Part shown: piece by piece, positions 51,239 to 58,601 of the stretch
Layout of the letters: each line of letters begins with the position of its first letter
How positions within the stretch are numbered: the stretch's first letter is position 1
From: Hoeflea sp. 108
GTDB taxonomy: Bacteria; Pseudomonadota; Alphaproteobacteria; Rhizobiales; Rhizobiaceae
Direction of reading: 5' to 3'
DNA: 64,000 nt
Assembly (NCBI RefSeq): GCF_000372965.1
Contig: NZ_KB890025.1
Coordinates: forward strand, 310,001-374,000
The notes under the pieces: generated by a model
What the model was told of the DNA's origin: nothing
What the model saw: only the letters and a program-made list of their open reading frames with translations
Database searches by the model: none
Position numbers and translations under genes: made by a program

Positions 51239-52564
51239 TTACGCCTCCGCTCCATAGACCAGTTTGTCCTGCCGTGCCCTGAGCTCGGCGATCTTCGAGT
51301 TTGGCGCAACCGCGGCATTGGCCGTGGTGATCAGCTCACCCTTCCTGATCGGGGCGGTGACCGTGCCGCCCTGCAGCAGGCCGCAGGGGATGGCTTTTGC
51401 GGCGCGTGCCTCGCCAGCGGTCATGATCCAGGCGCGATAGGTGTATTCGCCGATGGCGTCGAGCGCATCGCCGGGTGCGAGGTCCTTCTTGGCCACCGCG
51501 CAGACATCGGCCACCGGCTTTGCCAGCGGCACCATGTCGGCCTTGCCATAGAGCACCACGCGGGCGCAGGTCAGCGGCACCTCGAGCGAGGTCAAATGGT
51601 AAGGCCGGTGGAAGGTGAAATACGGGCCATGACCCATCTTCAGGTCTTCCATGCGCTCGCGAATGCGCGGATGCGACATGTCGGCGATGACGAAGACGCC
51701 TGGAGCCACACCCTTGCCGATCGAATAGTCGACGACGCCGACCTTGGACAAAACACCGCCGTCCTTTTCGGGGATCAGCACCTTGTTGAGTTCGGGCAGC
51801 GTCGCCGCCGGACCGTGCATGCCGGCCTTGTCGGGAACGAGGCCGGTGGCATTGGCGATCGCCGCCATCTCGACCATGGTCTTGGAGCCGTCGACGAACT
51901 CGACCAGCATACGCACGTTCATGTTGCGGCGCCTGGCTTCCTCGGCATAGTCGTGCGGCACGGCATCGATGTTGAGCGGGTTGTTCTTGCCCTTGCCGGC
52001 GGCAACGATGGTGTGGCCCATCGCCGAAACGAACTCGATCAGCTCCATGCAGGACGACGGCTCGTCGCCGGCGCCCAGCGAATAGGTGACGCCGAGACGG
52101 TTGGCCTCCGACTTGAGATAGGCGCCGATGGTGACATCGGCCTCGACATTCATCATGACAAGATGCTTGCCATGCTCCATGGCGCGCAGGCCGATCTCGG
52201 CACCGACGGCGGGCACGCCGGTCGCATCGATGACGACGTCGATCAGGCCGCTGTTGAGGATCAGGTCGGCATCGTTGGTCACCGCAACCTTGCCCGCCTC
52301 GATCGCCTCGCTCATCGCCGAGCCGGAGGCGACTTCGCGGGCATGGCCCTTTTCCTGGTAGGCGATGTCGACGGCGCGATGCGCGTTGGGCAAATTGAGC
52401 TCTGAGATCGCGCCGACCTCGATACCCGGCATATGCGCCACCCGCGCCACGATGTCGGTGCCCATCTCGCCCGAACCGATCAGGCCGATGCGGATCGGCT
52501 TGCCCGACTTCTGCCGCTCCACGAGGTCTCGCGCCAAGCCCACAGGCGCTACGTTGATCGTCAT
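51239..52564 (-). CDS. drl: DXR-like oxidoreductase (DRL / DXR-II family, COG4091) with SAF domain
   Basis: A 441-residue NAD(P)-dependent oxidoreductase. The Rossmann motif IRIGLIGSGEMGTDIV is at about 24-39; the middle contains SLGAGDEPSSCMELIEFVSA and GKGKNNPLN; the C-terminal ~80 residues form a SAF domain. This is the family first linked to homoserine dehydrogenase and later shown in Brucella abortus (DRL) to convert 1-deoxyxylulose 5-phosphate to methylerythritol 4-phosphate. ATG 52564 has GGGAGG upstream; a longer frame runs through the promoter. It is the first gene of DRL-acoA-acoB-acoC, and an operator-like motif starts 70 nt upstream. In a catabolic operon, the reverse reaction is likely. 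The family call is by memory of the Brucella sequence, unaligned. Confidence 0.8.
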   Translation of the reverse strand: MTINVAPVGLARDLVERQKSGKPIRIGLIGSGEMGTDIVARVAHMPGIEVGAISELNLPNAHRAVDIAYQEKGHAREVASGSAMSEAIEAGKVAVTNDADLILNSGLIDVVIDATGVPAVGAEIGLRAMEHGKHLVMMNVEADVTIGAYLKSEANRLGVTYSLGAGDEPSSCMELIEFVSAMGHTIVAAGKGKNNPLNIDAVPHDYAEEARRRNMNVRMLVEFVDGSKTMVEMAAIANATGLVPDKAGMHGPAATLPELNKVLIPEKDGGVLSKVGVVDYSIGKGVAPGVFVIADMSHPRIRERMEDLKMGHGPYFTFHRPYHLTSLEVPLTCARVVLYGKADMVPLAKPVADVCAVAKKDLAPGDALDAIGEYTYRAWIMTAGEARAAKAIPCGLLQGGTVTAPIRKGELITTANAAVAPNSKIAELRARQDKLVYGAEA

Positions 52565-52633
52565 CTGGTGGTCCTCCCGAACACGGCAAGCTGCTGCTTT
52601 CAGTGATCGAGTGGTATTGAACATATGTATTTC

Positions 52634-52649
52634 TGTCAATACGAATGTC
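52634..52649. promoter_or_regulatory. Operator candidate B upstream of the DRL operon
   Basis: TGTCAATACGAATGTC, 70-85 nt before the DRL start, matches operator candidate A (46206-46221) at 14 of 16 positions at the same relative distance. Confidence 0.65.
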
Positions 52650-52670
52650 CAAATCCAGGCTGTGAATTCC

Positions 52671-52701
52671 GATACAATTCACATTCAGGAATGACAAATG
52701 T
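52671..52701. promoter_or_regulatory. Operator candidate C, inverted copy of the motif
   Basis: The minus strand here carries ACATTTGTC followed by GAATGT with one extra base relative to the same elements in operator A (46201-46221). It may be a second binding site for the same regulator, about 37 bp from site B. Confidence 0.45.
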
Positions 52702-52740
52702 ACGTGTGCGGACAGTGAGCCTGCGCACATATGAAGCACG

Positions 52741-52788
52741 TCGAAATGCAGATGGCCCGGGTCAGCGCCCGGGCCATCTGCATTTCGA
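52741..52788. terminator. Perfect 21-bp stem hairpin between the liv operon and the DRL operon
   Basis: Positions 52741-52761 and 52768-52788 are perfect inverted complements around a 6-base loop (TCAGCG). It follows the last gene of the liv operon. There is no T run on the minus strand, so it is not a standard intrinsic terminator, but it could stop or process readthrough into the DRL operon. Confidence 0.55.
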
Positions 52789-52823
52789 AGAACGCTGTTG
52801 CGAGGATGAAGGCCCCTGCCCTT

Positions 52824-53618
52824 CTACAGGGCGGTGCGGTAGAGCTTGCCGAGACCTTCGATCGGCTTGTCGTAGCCGCCCAGCCGCAGCATGTGCCAGG
52901 CCATGGCGTGGTTGCTTGATGTCACAGGCTTGCCGAGCTTCTTCTCGACGCTTTCGGCGATGCGGGCAACACGCAGGCTGGTGCAGGACACAAACACTGC
53001 TTCGCAATCGTCGGAAGCTCCGATGCTGAGGATCGCCTTTTCGATTGCATCGGTGGTGATGCGCGCCACGAGGTTGTCGTCGGGCTCGTTGAACGACCCC
53101 ATGACCGGAATCTCCAGGCCGCGCGCCATGAAGGCCTCGCGCAGCGAATGGTTGATCGTGGCAATGTAGGGAGTGAGCAGCGCGATCTTTTTGGCACCCA
53201 TCGCCTTGAAAGCAGCGAGCGCCGCTGTCACCGGGTCGGTAACCTTGACGCCGGGCATGACTTCGCGGACCCGCTTGGCCACCTGGCTCTCGCCGATCAC
53301 CAGCGCGCCCGAGGTGCAGCCGAAGCCGATGACGTCGAAACGCACGTCCGGCAACAGGCCGACGGTGCCGGGAATGTCGGCTTCCATCTTGCGCAGATTG
53401 TCGGGCGTGATTTCGACCGGCGAATGCAGCCGCGCCTCGTAGAGCGCCACCCCGTCCGGCAGCGCGAAGCGGAACTCGTCCTCGATGGTCTGGTCGGTGC
53501 GCAGCACAAGCAGGCCGAGATTGGCCACTTCGCCGATACCGTTGTCGGTCTCGAAGGCGATGTTTTCGGTGTTCGAAACAAGGCCGGCCTGGCCGGTCGG
53601 CTGGGGTGCGATGGTCAT
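52824..53618 (-). CDS. Asp/Glu racemase-family protein (maleate isomerase/arylmalonate decarboxylase-like)
   Basis: A 264-residue protein of the aspartate/glutamate racemase superfamily. The two catalytic cysteine regions are IGFGCTSGALVIGE and VSCTSLRVARIAE, the pattern of maleate isomerase and arylmalonate decarboxylase relatives. It would act on a C4-dicarboxylate or arylmalonate. It starts 36 nt after livF and is the last gene of that operon, so the transported molecule is likely its substrate. Which one cannot be told. Confidence 0.82.
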   Translation of the reverse strand: MTIAPQPTGQAGLVSNTENIAFETDNGIGEVANLGLLVLRTDQTIEDEFRFALPDGVALYEARLHSPVEITPDNLRKMEADIPGTVGLLPDVRFDVIGFGCTSGALVIGESQVAKRVREVMPGVKVTDPVTAALAAFKAMGAKKIALLTPYIATINHSLREAFMARGLEIPVMGSFNEPDDNLVARITTDAIEKAILSIGASDDCEAVFVSCTSLRVARIAESVEKKLGKPVTSSNHAMAWHMLRLGGYDKPIEGLGKLYRTAL

Positions 53619-53654
53619 GATGTGCTCTTCGTTCTTGTTGTCTGGCTTGACGCG

Positions 53655-54410
53655 TCAGCTGACGGCGGCGAGCCGCGGCTGGCCCTCGGCGGCCGGAGGC
53701 TCGCCACCAAGATAGAGATGGCGCATGGCCGGGTCGGCCAGCAGATCCGCCGCCTTGCCCTCGATCGCCACCTTGCCGAGGGAAAGCACGTAGGCGCGGT
53801 TGGCGACACCGAGCGCCTCGAAGGCGTTCTGTTCGACCATGACGATGCACATGCCGGTGCGGTCGCGAATCTCGGCGATGGCCGCGAACACCTCATGCAT
53901 CATCAGCGGCGATAGGCCGGCCGATGGCTCGTCGAGCAACAGCACGCGCGGATTGGAGATCAGGGCGCGCGCCAGCGACAGGATCTGGCGCTCGCCGCCC
54001 GAAAGCGCCGAGGCCTTGCGCTCCTGCTTGGAGGCGAGCGAGGGGTATTGCGACATCAGTTCGGCATAGCGCGCAGCGCGCTCCGCTGCCGCCATATGGC
54101 GGGCGCCGAGCATGATGTTGTCGGCCACCGTCAGTGTCGAGAACACATTGTCGGTCTGCGGCACGAACCCCATGCGATGGTGGCGCACCTTGTCATGGAC
54201 GGGCACCGCGCTGACATCGCGGCCCTCCATCTCGATGCCGCCGCCGCGCGGGCGGACGAAGCCGGCGATGCATTTGAGCAGCGTGGACTTGCCGCAACCA
54301 TTGGGGCCGAGAATGGTGACGATCTCGCCGCCCGACGCGGTCAGGTCGATGCCCTGCAGGATGTCAGGACCATCGCCATAGCCGGCGCGCACATTGTTGA
54401 CGCGGATCAT
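53655..54410 (-). CDS. livF: Liv-type ABC transporter ATPase LivF
   Basis: A 251-residue ATPase. Walker A (GPNGCGKST), signature LSGGERQI and Walker B (VLLLDEPSAGLS) are intact, and the length fits LivF. ATG 54410 overlaps the livG stop in an ATGA. It powers import by the livHM permease of whatever LivJ binds; branched-chain amino acids are not assured, since this family also carries amides and aromatic acids. Confidence 0.92.
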   Translation of the reverse strand: MIRVNNVRAGYGDGPDILQGIDLTASGGEIVTILGPNGCGKSTLLKCIAGFVRPRGGGIEMEGRDVSAVPVHDKVRHHRMGFVPQTDNVFSTLTVADNIMLGARHMAAAERAARYAELMSQYPSLASKQERKASALSGGERQILSLARALISNPRVLLLDEPSAGLSPLMMHEVFAAIAEIRDRTGMCIVMVEQNAFEALGVANRAYVLSLGKVAIEGKAADLLADPAMRHLYLGGEPPAAEGQPRLAAVS

Positions 54411-55168
54411 GCCGACACCTTCTGCCTTGCGACCGACTTTCCGAGATAGGCTTCGACGACACGCTCGTTTTCGGTGAGCTCGCGCGGGGCGCAGTCGGCG
54501 ATGATTGCGCCGCGATCGAGCACGATGCAACGGTCGCACAGTTCGCGGATGAAATGCATGTCGTGTTCGACCACCAGCATGGCGACGCCGCGCCTGTTGA
54601 AGGCCTTGAGCAGCTCGACCATGCGGCCGCGCAGCTGCGGGTGCACGCCGGCCGTCGGCTCGTCGAGGCACAAGAGCCTCGGCCGGGTGCGTAGGGCAAT
54701 GGCGATGGAGAGCAGCTTCTTTTGCCCGCCCGACAGCGAACTCGCCGGCTGATGGGCGACGGCCTTCAGGGCGAACTGCTCGATCAGCTCGTCGGCTTCG
54801 GCATCGTCGCTGCCGCGTCCGATGAATGCGTCGAGCAGGCCTGCCCCGTCACGCGAGCCGGCACGCAGCACTTCGCGCACCGTCATGCGATGCGGCATCG
54901 ACGGCAGCTGGAAGGTGCGCACCAGGCCCTGGCGGGCGATCTTGTGCGAAGGCTGGCCGCCGATGCTCTTGCCGAGGAACACGATCTCGCCGGCATTCGG
55001 CCGGGAGAAGCCCGAGACGATGTTGAGCAGGGTCGACTTGCCGGAGCCGTTCGGCCCGAGCAGGCCGACGATCTCGTCGGAGCCGATCTGGAAGCGCACA
55101 TCCGACAGCACATGGTGGGCGCCGAACGCCTTGGCGATACGCTCGGCCCTGAGCACGGTTTCAGCCAT
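54407..55168 (-). CDS. livG: Liv-type ABC transporter ATPase LivG
   Basis: A 253-residue ATPase with GPNGSGKST, LSGGQKKLL and LLCLDEPTAGVHP motifs. It overlaps livM by 8 nt at its start and livF by 4 nt at its end, so the five transport genes are translationally coupled. It is the second ATPase of the importer. Confidence 0.92.
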   Translation of the reverse strand: MAETVLRAERIAKAFGAHHVLSDVRFQIGSDEIVGLLGPNGSGKSTLLNIVSGFSRPNAGEIVFLGKSIGGQPSHKIARQGLVRTFQLPSMPHRMTVREVLRAGSRDGAGLLDAFIGRGSDDAEADELIEQFALKAVAHQPASSLSGGQKKLLSIAIALRTRPRLLCLDEPTAGVHPQLRGRMVELLKAFNRRGVAMLVVEHDMHFIRELCDRCIVLDRGAIIADCAPRELTENERVVEAYLGKSVARQKVSA

Positions 55169-56054
55169 TGCGCTTCTCCCCCACTCGTTCGGGAATGAGC
55201 CCCTGGGTGCGCCACATCAGGAAGGTGAGCAGGCCGCCGCCGACCAGCGTCAGGCGCATGGCGGCGACATATTCGGAGGGCAGGCCGAGCGCGTCCTTCA
55301 CGAAGGGCACGAAGGCAAACAGGAACTGCATCAGGATGGCGCCGACGATGGCGCCGAAATGGTTGCCCGAGCCGCCAATGATGACCATCGCCCAGATCAG
55401 GAATGTCTCGGAGCTGACCAGCTGGTCAGGCCCGACGAAGGTGATGTAGTGGGCGAAGACGAAGCCGGAGGCCGCGGCCATGACGGCCGCGACCATCAGC
55501 GTCTGGGTCTTGAGGGCGGAGAGGTCGTAGCCGAGCGAGGCGGCAAGCTGCGGCTCCTCGCGCATCAGCTTGAGCGCCAGCCCGTAGCGGCTGGTGGTTA
55601 GCCGATTGCACAGCCACCAGGCGACAAAAAGCAGGACGATGCACAGGCCGAGCGTCATCAGCGGACCCAGCGGACGCGGCATGTCGCCGAAGATCAACGG
55701 GATGCCGCCGACGCCCTGTGCGCCGCCGGTCAGCCACGCCTCGTTGTTGGCGAGGATGCGCAGCACCTCGGCGACCGCCAGCGTGGCGATGCCCCAATAG
55801 TCGGCGCCGAGGTTGCGGCCGAGCCTGGCGAAGGCAACGGCGACGACAAGCGCGAAGATCACGCCGAGCGCGATGCCGGCGACCGGGCCGAGCTGGTTGG
55901 AGAAGGCGATGGAGGCGCCATAGGTGCCGCAACCAAACAGGATCACCTGGCCGAAATTGACCAGCCCGCCGAAGCCGACCTGCAGATTGAGGCTGAGTGC
56001 GAGCAGCCCGTAGAGGCAGGCCATGATCGCGACATGGATGAGGAACTCAAACAC
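55161..56054 (-). CDS. livM: Liv-type ABC transporter permease LivM
   Basis: A 297-residue permease with about eight hydrophobic segments and LSLNLQVGFGGLVNFGQVIL, a typical LivM stretch. It starts with GTG at 56054, 8 nt inside the livH end. It forms the membrane channel with LivH. Confidence 0.9.
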   Translation of the reverse strand: MFEFLIHVAIMACLYGLLALSLNLQVGFGGLVNFGQVILFGCGTYGASIAFSNQLGPVAGIALGVIFALVVAVAFARLGRNLGADYWGIATLAVAEVLRILANNEAWLTGGAQGVGGIPLIFGDMPRPLGPLMTLGLCIVLLFVAWWLCNRLTTSRYGLALKLMREEPQLAASLGYDLSALKTQTLMVAAVMAAASGFVFAHYITFVGPDQLVSSETFLIWAMVIIGGSGNHFGAIVGAILMQFLFAFVPFVKDALGLPSEYVAAMRLTLVGGGLLTFLMWRTQGLIPERVGEKRNG

Positions 56055-56940
56055 GCTTCACCTCCGAGACGAACAGGCCGTAGGGCTTGACCAGAAGCAC
56101 GACGACGAGCAGCAGGAAGGATGCGGCCGTTGCATAGGCTGCAGGGATGAAAAGCATGGATTGGCCGAACAGCGGTCCGAAATTGACGTTGGTCACAAGC
56201 GTCTCGGCCGAGGCGATGACGACAGCGCCGACAGCTGCCCCCAGCGCATTGCCGAGCCCGCCGAGGATGGCTGCGGCGAAGACGGGCAAGAGCATGTCGA
56301 GGCCGAGCTGGGCACTCATCTCACCCTTCACCGAGAGGCCGATGCCGCCCAGCGCGGCCATGACGCCGGACAGGAAGACGACGGTGTTGGTGACCTTGCG
56401 GGTGTCGATGCCGGTGGCGCTGGCCAGCACCGAATTGGTGGCGGTGGCGCGCATGCAGCGGCCGAGATCTGTGCGGAAGAGGATGAGCGCGAAGGCGCCG
56501 ATGGCAAGCGCGCTGATGCCGACCGAGATCAGCTGATGCTCGGTCAGCCGGGCGCCGAGGAAACGCAACGGTGGATTGATCTCCAGTTCGAAGCGCTGCG
56601 GGCGTGGTCCGGCGGTGACCAGGAAGACGGCGGAAAAAACCATGCTGAGCGCCAGCGAGCCGATCATGGCAATGGCCGAGCCGGCGGTCAGCAGGCGCTC
56701 GAAAACGACGACGTTGAGAACGACTGCGATGATGCCGACAAGTGCACAGGCAGTGATGGCAGCGACCACGAGAGGCAGCCCGGCCATCTGCAGGCCGAAC
56801 GCCAGAAGCGCGCCGGTCGTCGCATATTGCACAAGTGCTACATTGGGAAAGCGGATCAGCGAATAGACGCTGCTCAACCCGATGGCGATCAGCGCCAGGT
56901 CGACCGCGCGGATCAGGACGTCGACGACAAACTGGACCAT
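56047..56940 (-). CDS. livH: Liv-type ABC transporter permease LivH
   Basis: A 297-residue permease with multiple membrane helices and GLSSVYSLIRFPNVALVQYA near the N-terminus, as in LivH. ATG 56940 gives the family start; the open frame upstream runs into the palindromic repeat and was rejected. It lies about 200 bp after livJ. Confidence 0.9.
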   Translation of the reverse strand: MVQFVVDVLIRAVDLALIAIGLSSVYSLIRFPNVALVQYATTGALLAFGLQMAGLPLVVAAITACALVGIIAVVLNVVVFERLLTAGSAIAMIGSLALSMVFSAVFLVTAGPRPQRFELEINPPLRFLGARLTEHQLISVGISALAIGAFALILFRTDLGRCMRATATNSVLASATGIDTRKVTNTVVFLSGVMAALGGIGLSVKGEMSAQLGLDMLLPVFAAAILGGLGNALGAAVGAVVIASAETLVTNVNFGPLFGQSMLFIPAAYATAASFLLLVVVLLVKPYGLFVSEVKRV

Positions 56941-57009
56941 GCTCTTTTCTCGTAAGGGTAAGTCGGTGCAGCCGCGGGTGGCGGCTGCAAAAGGGCAGGC
57001 CCGGCGCCT

Positions 57010-57056
57010 GTGCATGAACCCGAAAATCGGAACCGATTTTCGGAAAGATCATGCAC
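57010..57056. repeat. Rhizobiales-type intergenic palindrome
   Basis: CCGAAAATCGG (57020-57030) and CCGATTTTCGG (57033-57043) form a perfect inner palindrome, flanked by GTGCATGA (57010-57017) and TCATGCAC (57049-57056). Near copies of this element are common between genes in Mesorhizobium and Brucella. It lies between livJ and livH and may set their relative expression. Confidence 0.8.
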
Positions 57057-57138
57057 TTTTTCCAAGCGATACAGCGTCCCTTGCGCGTCCTTGAGGACCG
57101 CGGCGCTGTAGGTGCCGGCCTGCCCTAGAGACAGAGCG

Positions 57139-58230
57139 TCAGCGCTGCTGGACGCCGTCCTCGATCTTCAGCTTGAGATAGGGTTGGTTGGAACGCTGGC
57201 GGTCGGCGTCGAAGGTGATGTCGCCGGTAGCGCCCTTGTAGCCGTTGCCGATTTCCTTCAGGGCCGCGGTGATCGCCTTGGGGTCGGCCGAGCCGGCCTT
57301 GTCGATGGCAGCGGCGGCCATCATCACGGCATCGTAGCCATAGCCGTTGAAGCTGGTCTTGAAGGGCTCGCTGTACTTGGTCTTGTAGGCGGCCTCATAG
57401 GCAGCGCCATCAGGGCCGATGTAGTTGAGGTCGAGACCGTATTGTCCCTGCACGAACTTGGGATCGGCATCCGTGGTGCACATCGACAGGTAGATGGCGT
57501 ACCACGGCGTCGCATTGAGGCCGAGCTCGAAGGACTCGCGATTGATGGTCGCGGCTTCCTTGCCATAGGCCGAGTAGACATAGACGTCGGGTGCGCCGCG
57601 CTCCATCTGCTGCAGCTCGCGGCGGTAGGTGGTCTGGCCCTCGGTGTACATGACGGTGGAGACGACCTCGCCGCCAAGCGCTGCAAAGGCCTTCTGGAAC
57701 TGTTCGGCCACGCCCTGGCCATAGGCGTTGTTCGGCACGATCACCGCCGCCTTCTTCCACTTGTTGTCGACCACGTCCTGGGCGGCGAAGCCCGAGGAAA
57801 CGTTGTCGAGGCCGATGAGCGAGAACGAGCCGTCGCCCAGCGCACGGATCTTGCCGCTGGAGGAGCCGATGTTGAGATGCACGCGGCCTTCCTGCACCAG
57901 GTACTGGCCGACCGGAATGGTGATGCCCGAGGAGTATTCACCGATCACCACCGGCACCTTGTCGACGGTCACCAGCTTCTTGGCGGCGTCGAGCGCGGAT
58001 GGTGCGCGGCCGCCTGAATCCTCGACGATGACGCGCAGCTTCTGGCCGCCGAGCACGCCGCCCTTTTCATTGATCTGGTCGACCGCCAGTTCGATGCCGC
58101 GGCGCTGGTCGTCGCCGAGCGTGGCGCTGGCGCCCGACAGCGGCAGGACAGCGCCGAGCACCACTTCCTGGGCCAATGCGGGCATGCTGGTCAGGGCAAG
58201 ACAGGCGGCAGCCAATAGGGCTTTGTGCAT
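57139..58230 (-). CDS. livJ: Liv-type ABC transporter substrate-binding protein LivJ
   Basis: A 363-residue periplasmic binding protein. The Sec signal MHKALLAAACLALTSMPALA ends at AQ. The mature part starts VVLGAVLPLSGASATLGDDQ, the usual amino-acid/amide binding-protein opening. ATG 58230 has GGAG 6 nt upstream; ATGs at 58236 and 58242 are possible alternatives. It is the first gene of livJHMGF plus the racemase. A 17-bp motif in its promoter is shared with the indolepyruvate oxidoreductase gene, so the ligand may be an aromatic acid. Confidence 0.9.
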   Translation of the reverse strand: MHKALLAAACLALTSMPALAQEVVLGAVLPLSGASATLGDDQRRGIELAVDQINEKGGVLGGQKLRVIVEDSGGRAPSALDAAKKLVTVDKVPVVIGEYSSGITIPVGQYLVQEGRVHLNIGSSSGKIRALGDGSFSLIGLDNVSSGFAAQDVVDNKWKKAAVIVPNNAYGQGVAEQFQKAFAALGGEVVSTVMYTEGQTTYRRELQQMERGAPDVYVYSAYGKEAATINRESFELGLNATPWYAIYLSMCTTDADPKFVQGQYGLDLNYIGPDGAAYEAAYKTKYSEPFKTSFNGYGYDAVMMAAAAIDKAGSADPKAITAALKEIGNGYKGATGDITFDADRQRSNQPYLKLKIEDGVQQR

Positions 58231-58601
58231 TTTCATCTCCATTGTTTCGTTGTCGGCCGGGCCGCTACGTGGCGCCCGGTCCCCTCTTATCGACGATATG
58301 TAGACACAGAACTTTTCATAAGTGAATACACATAATGATGCACTTGTGAGTTTTGTGAAGGCGGCCGGCGGATTCCTTGAAATTCTATGGTGTCGGTGCT
58401 GGAAGTAGGAGCAGGTCAGCGTCTGCCTGGGTGCGCCTTTTTCGGTGCGCCAAGACAGCACTGTGTGCTTGTTGTCCGGGTGGAGGTATTGGGCCAGATC
58501 GCCCCTGCTAACGCCGGGCGCAGAGATGCACGAGGCTCTGCCTGCCACACGTTTTGCGGGGAGGAAGCTGCCGGCCGCCCTCCCCTCACCGCTCCCGTCA
58601 C
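58231..58601. other. Promoter region of livJ
   Basis: About 370 bases with no recognisable gene. It contains an AT-rich segment at about 58290-58365 with the motif at 58317 and probably the livJ promoter. The rest, next to the indolepyruvate oxidoreductase stop codon, shows no clear terminator. Confidence 0.5.
58317..58333. promoter_or_regulatory. 17-bp motif shared with the indolepyruvate oxidoreductase promoter
   Basis: CATAAGTGAATACACAT matches CATTACTGTATACACAT at 62163-62179 at 14 of 17 positions, in the same orientation relative to the downstream gene. The TGTATACA-like core of the second copy is typical of GntR-family operators. No GntR gene is in the window. Confidence 0.55.
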
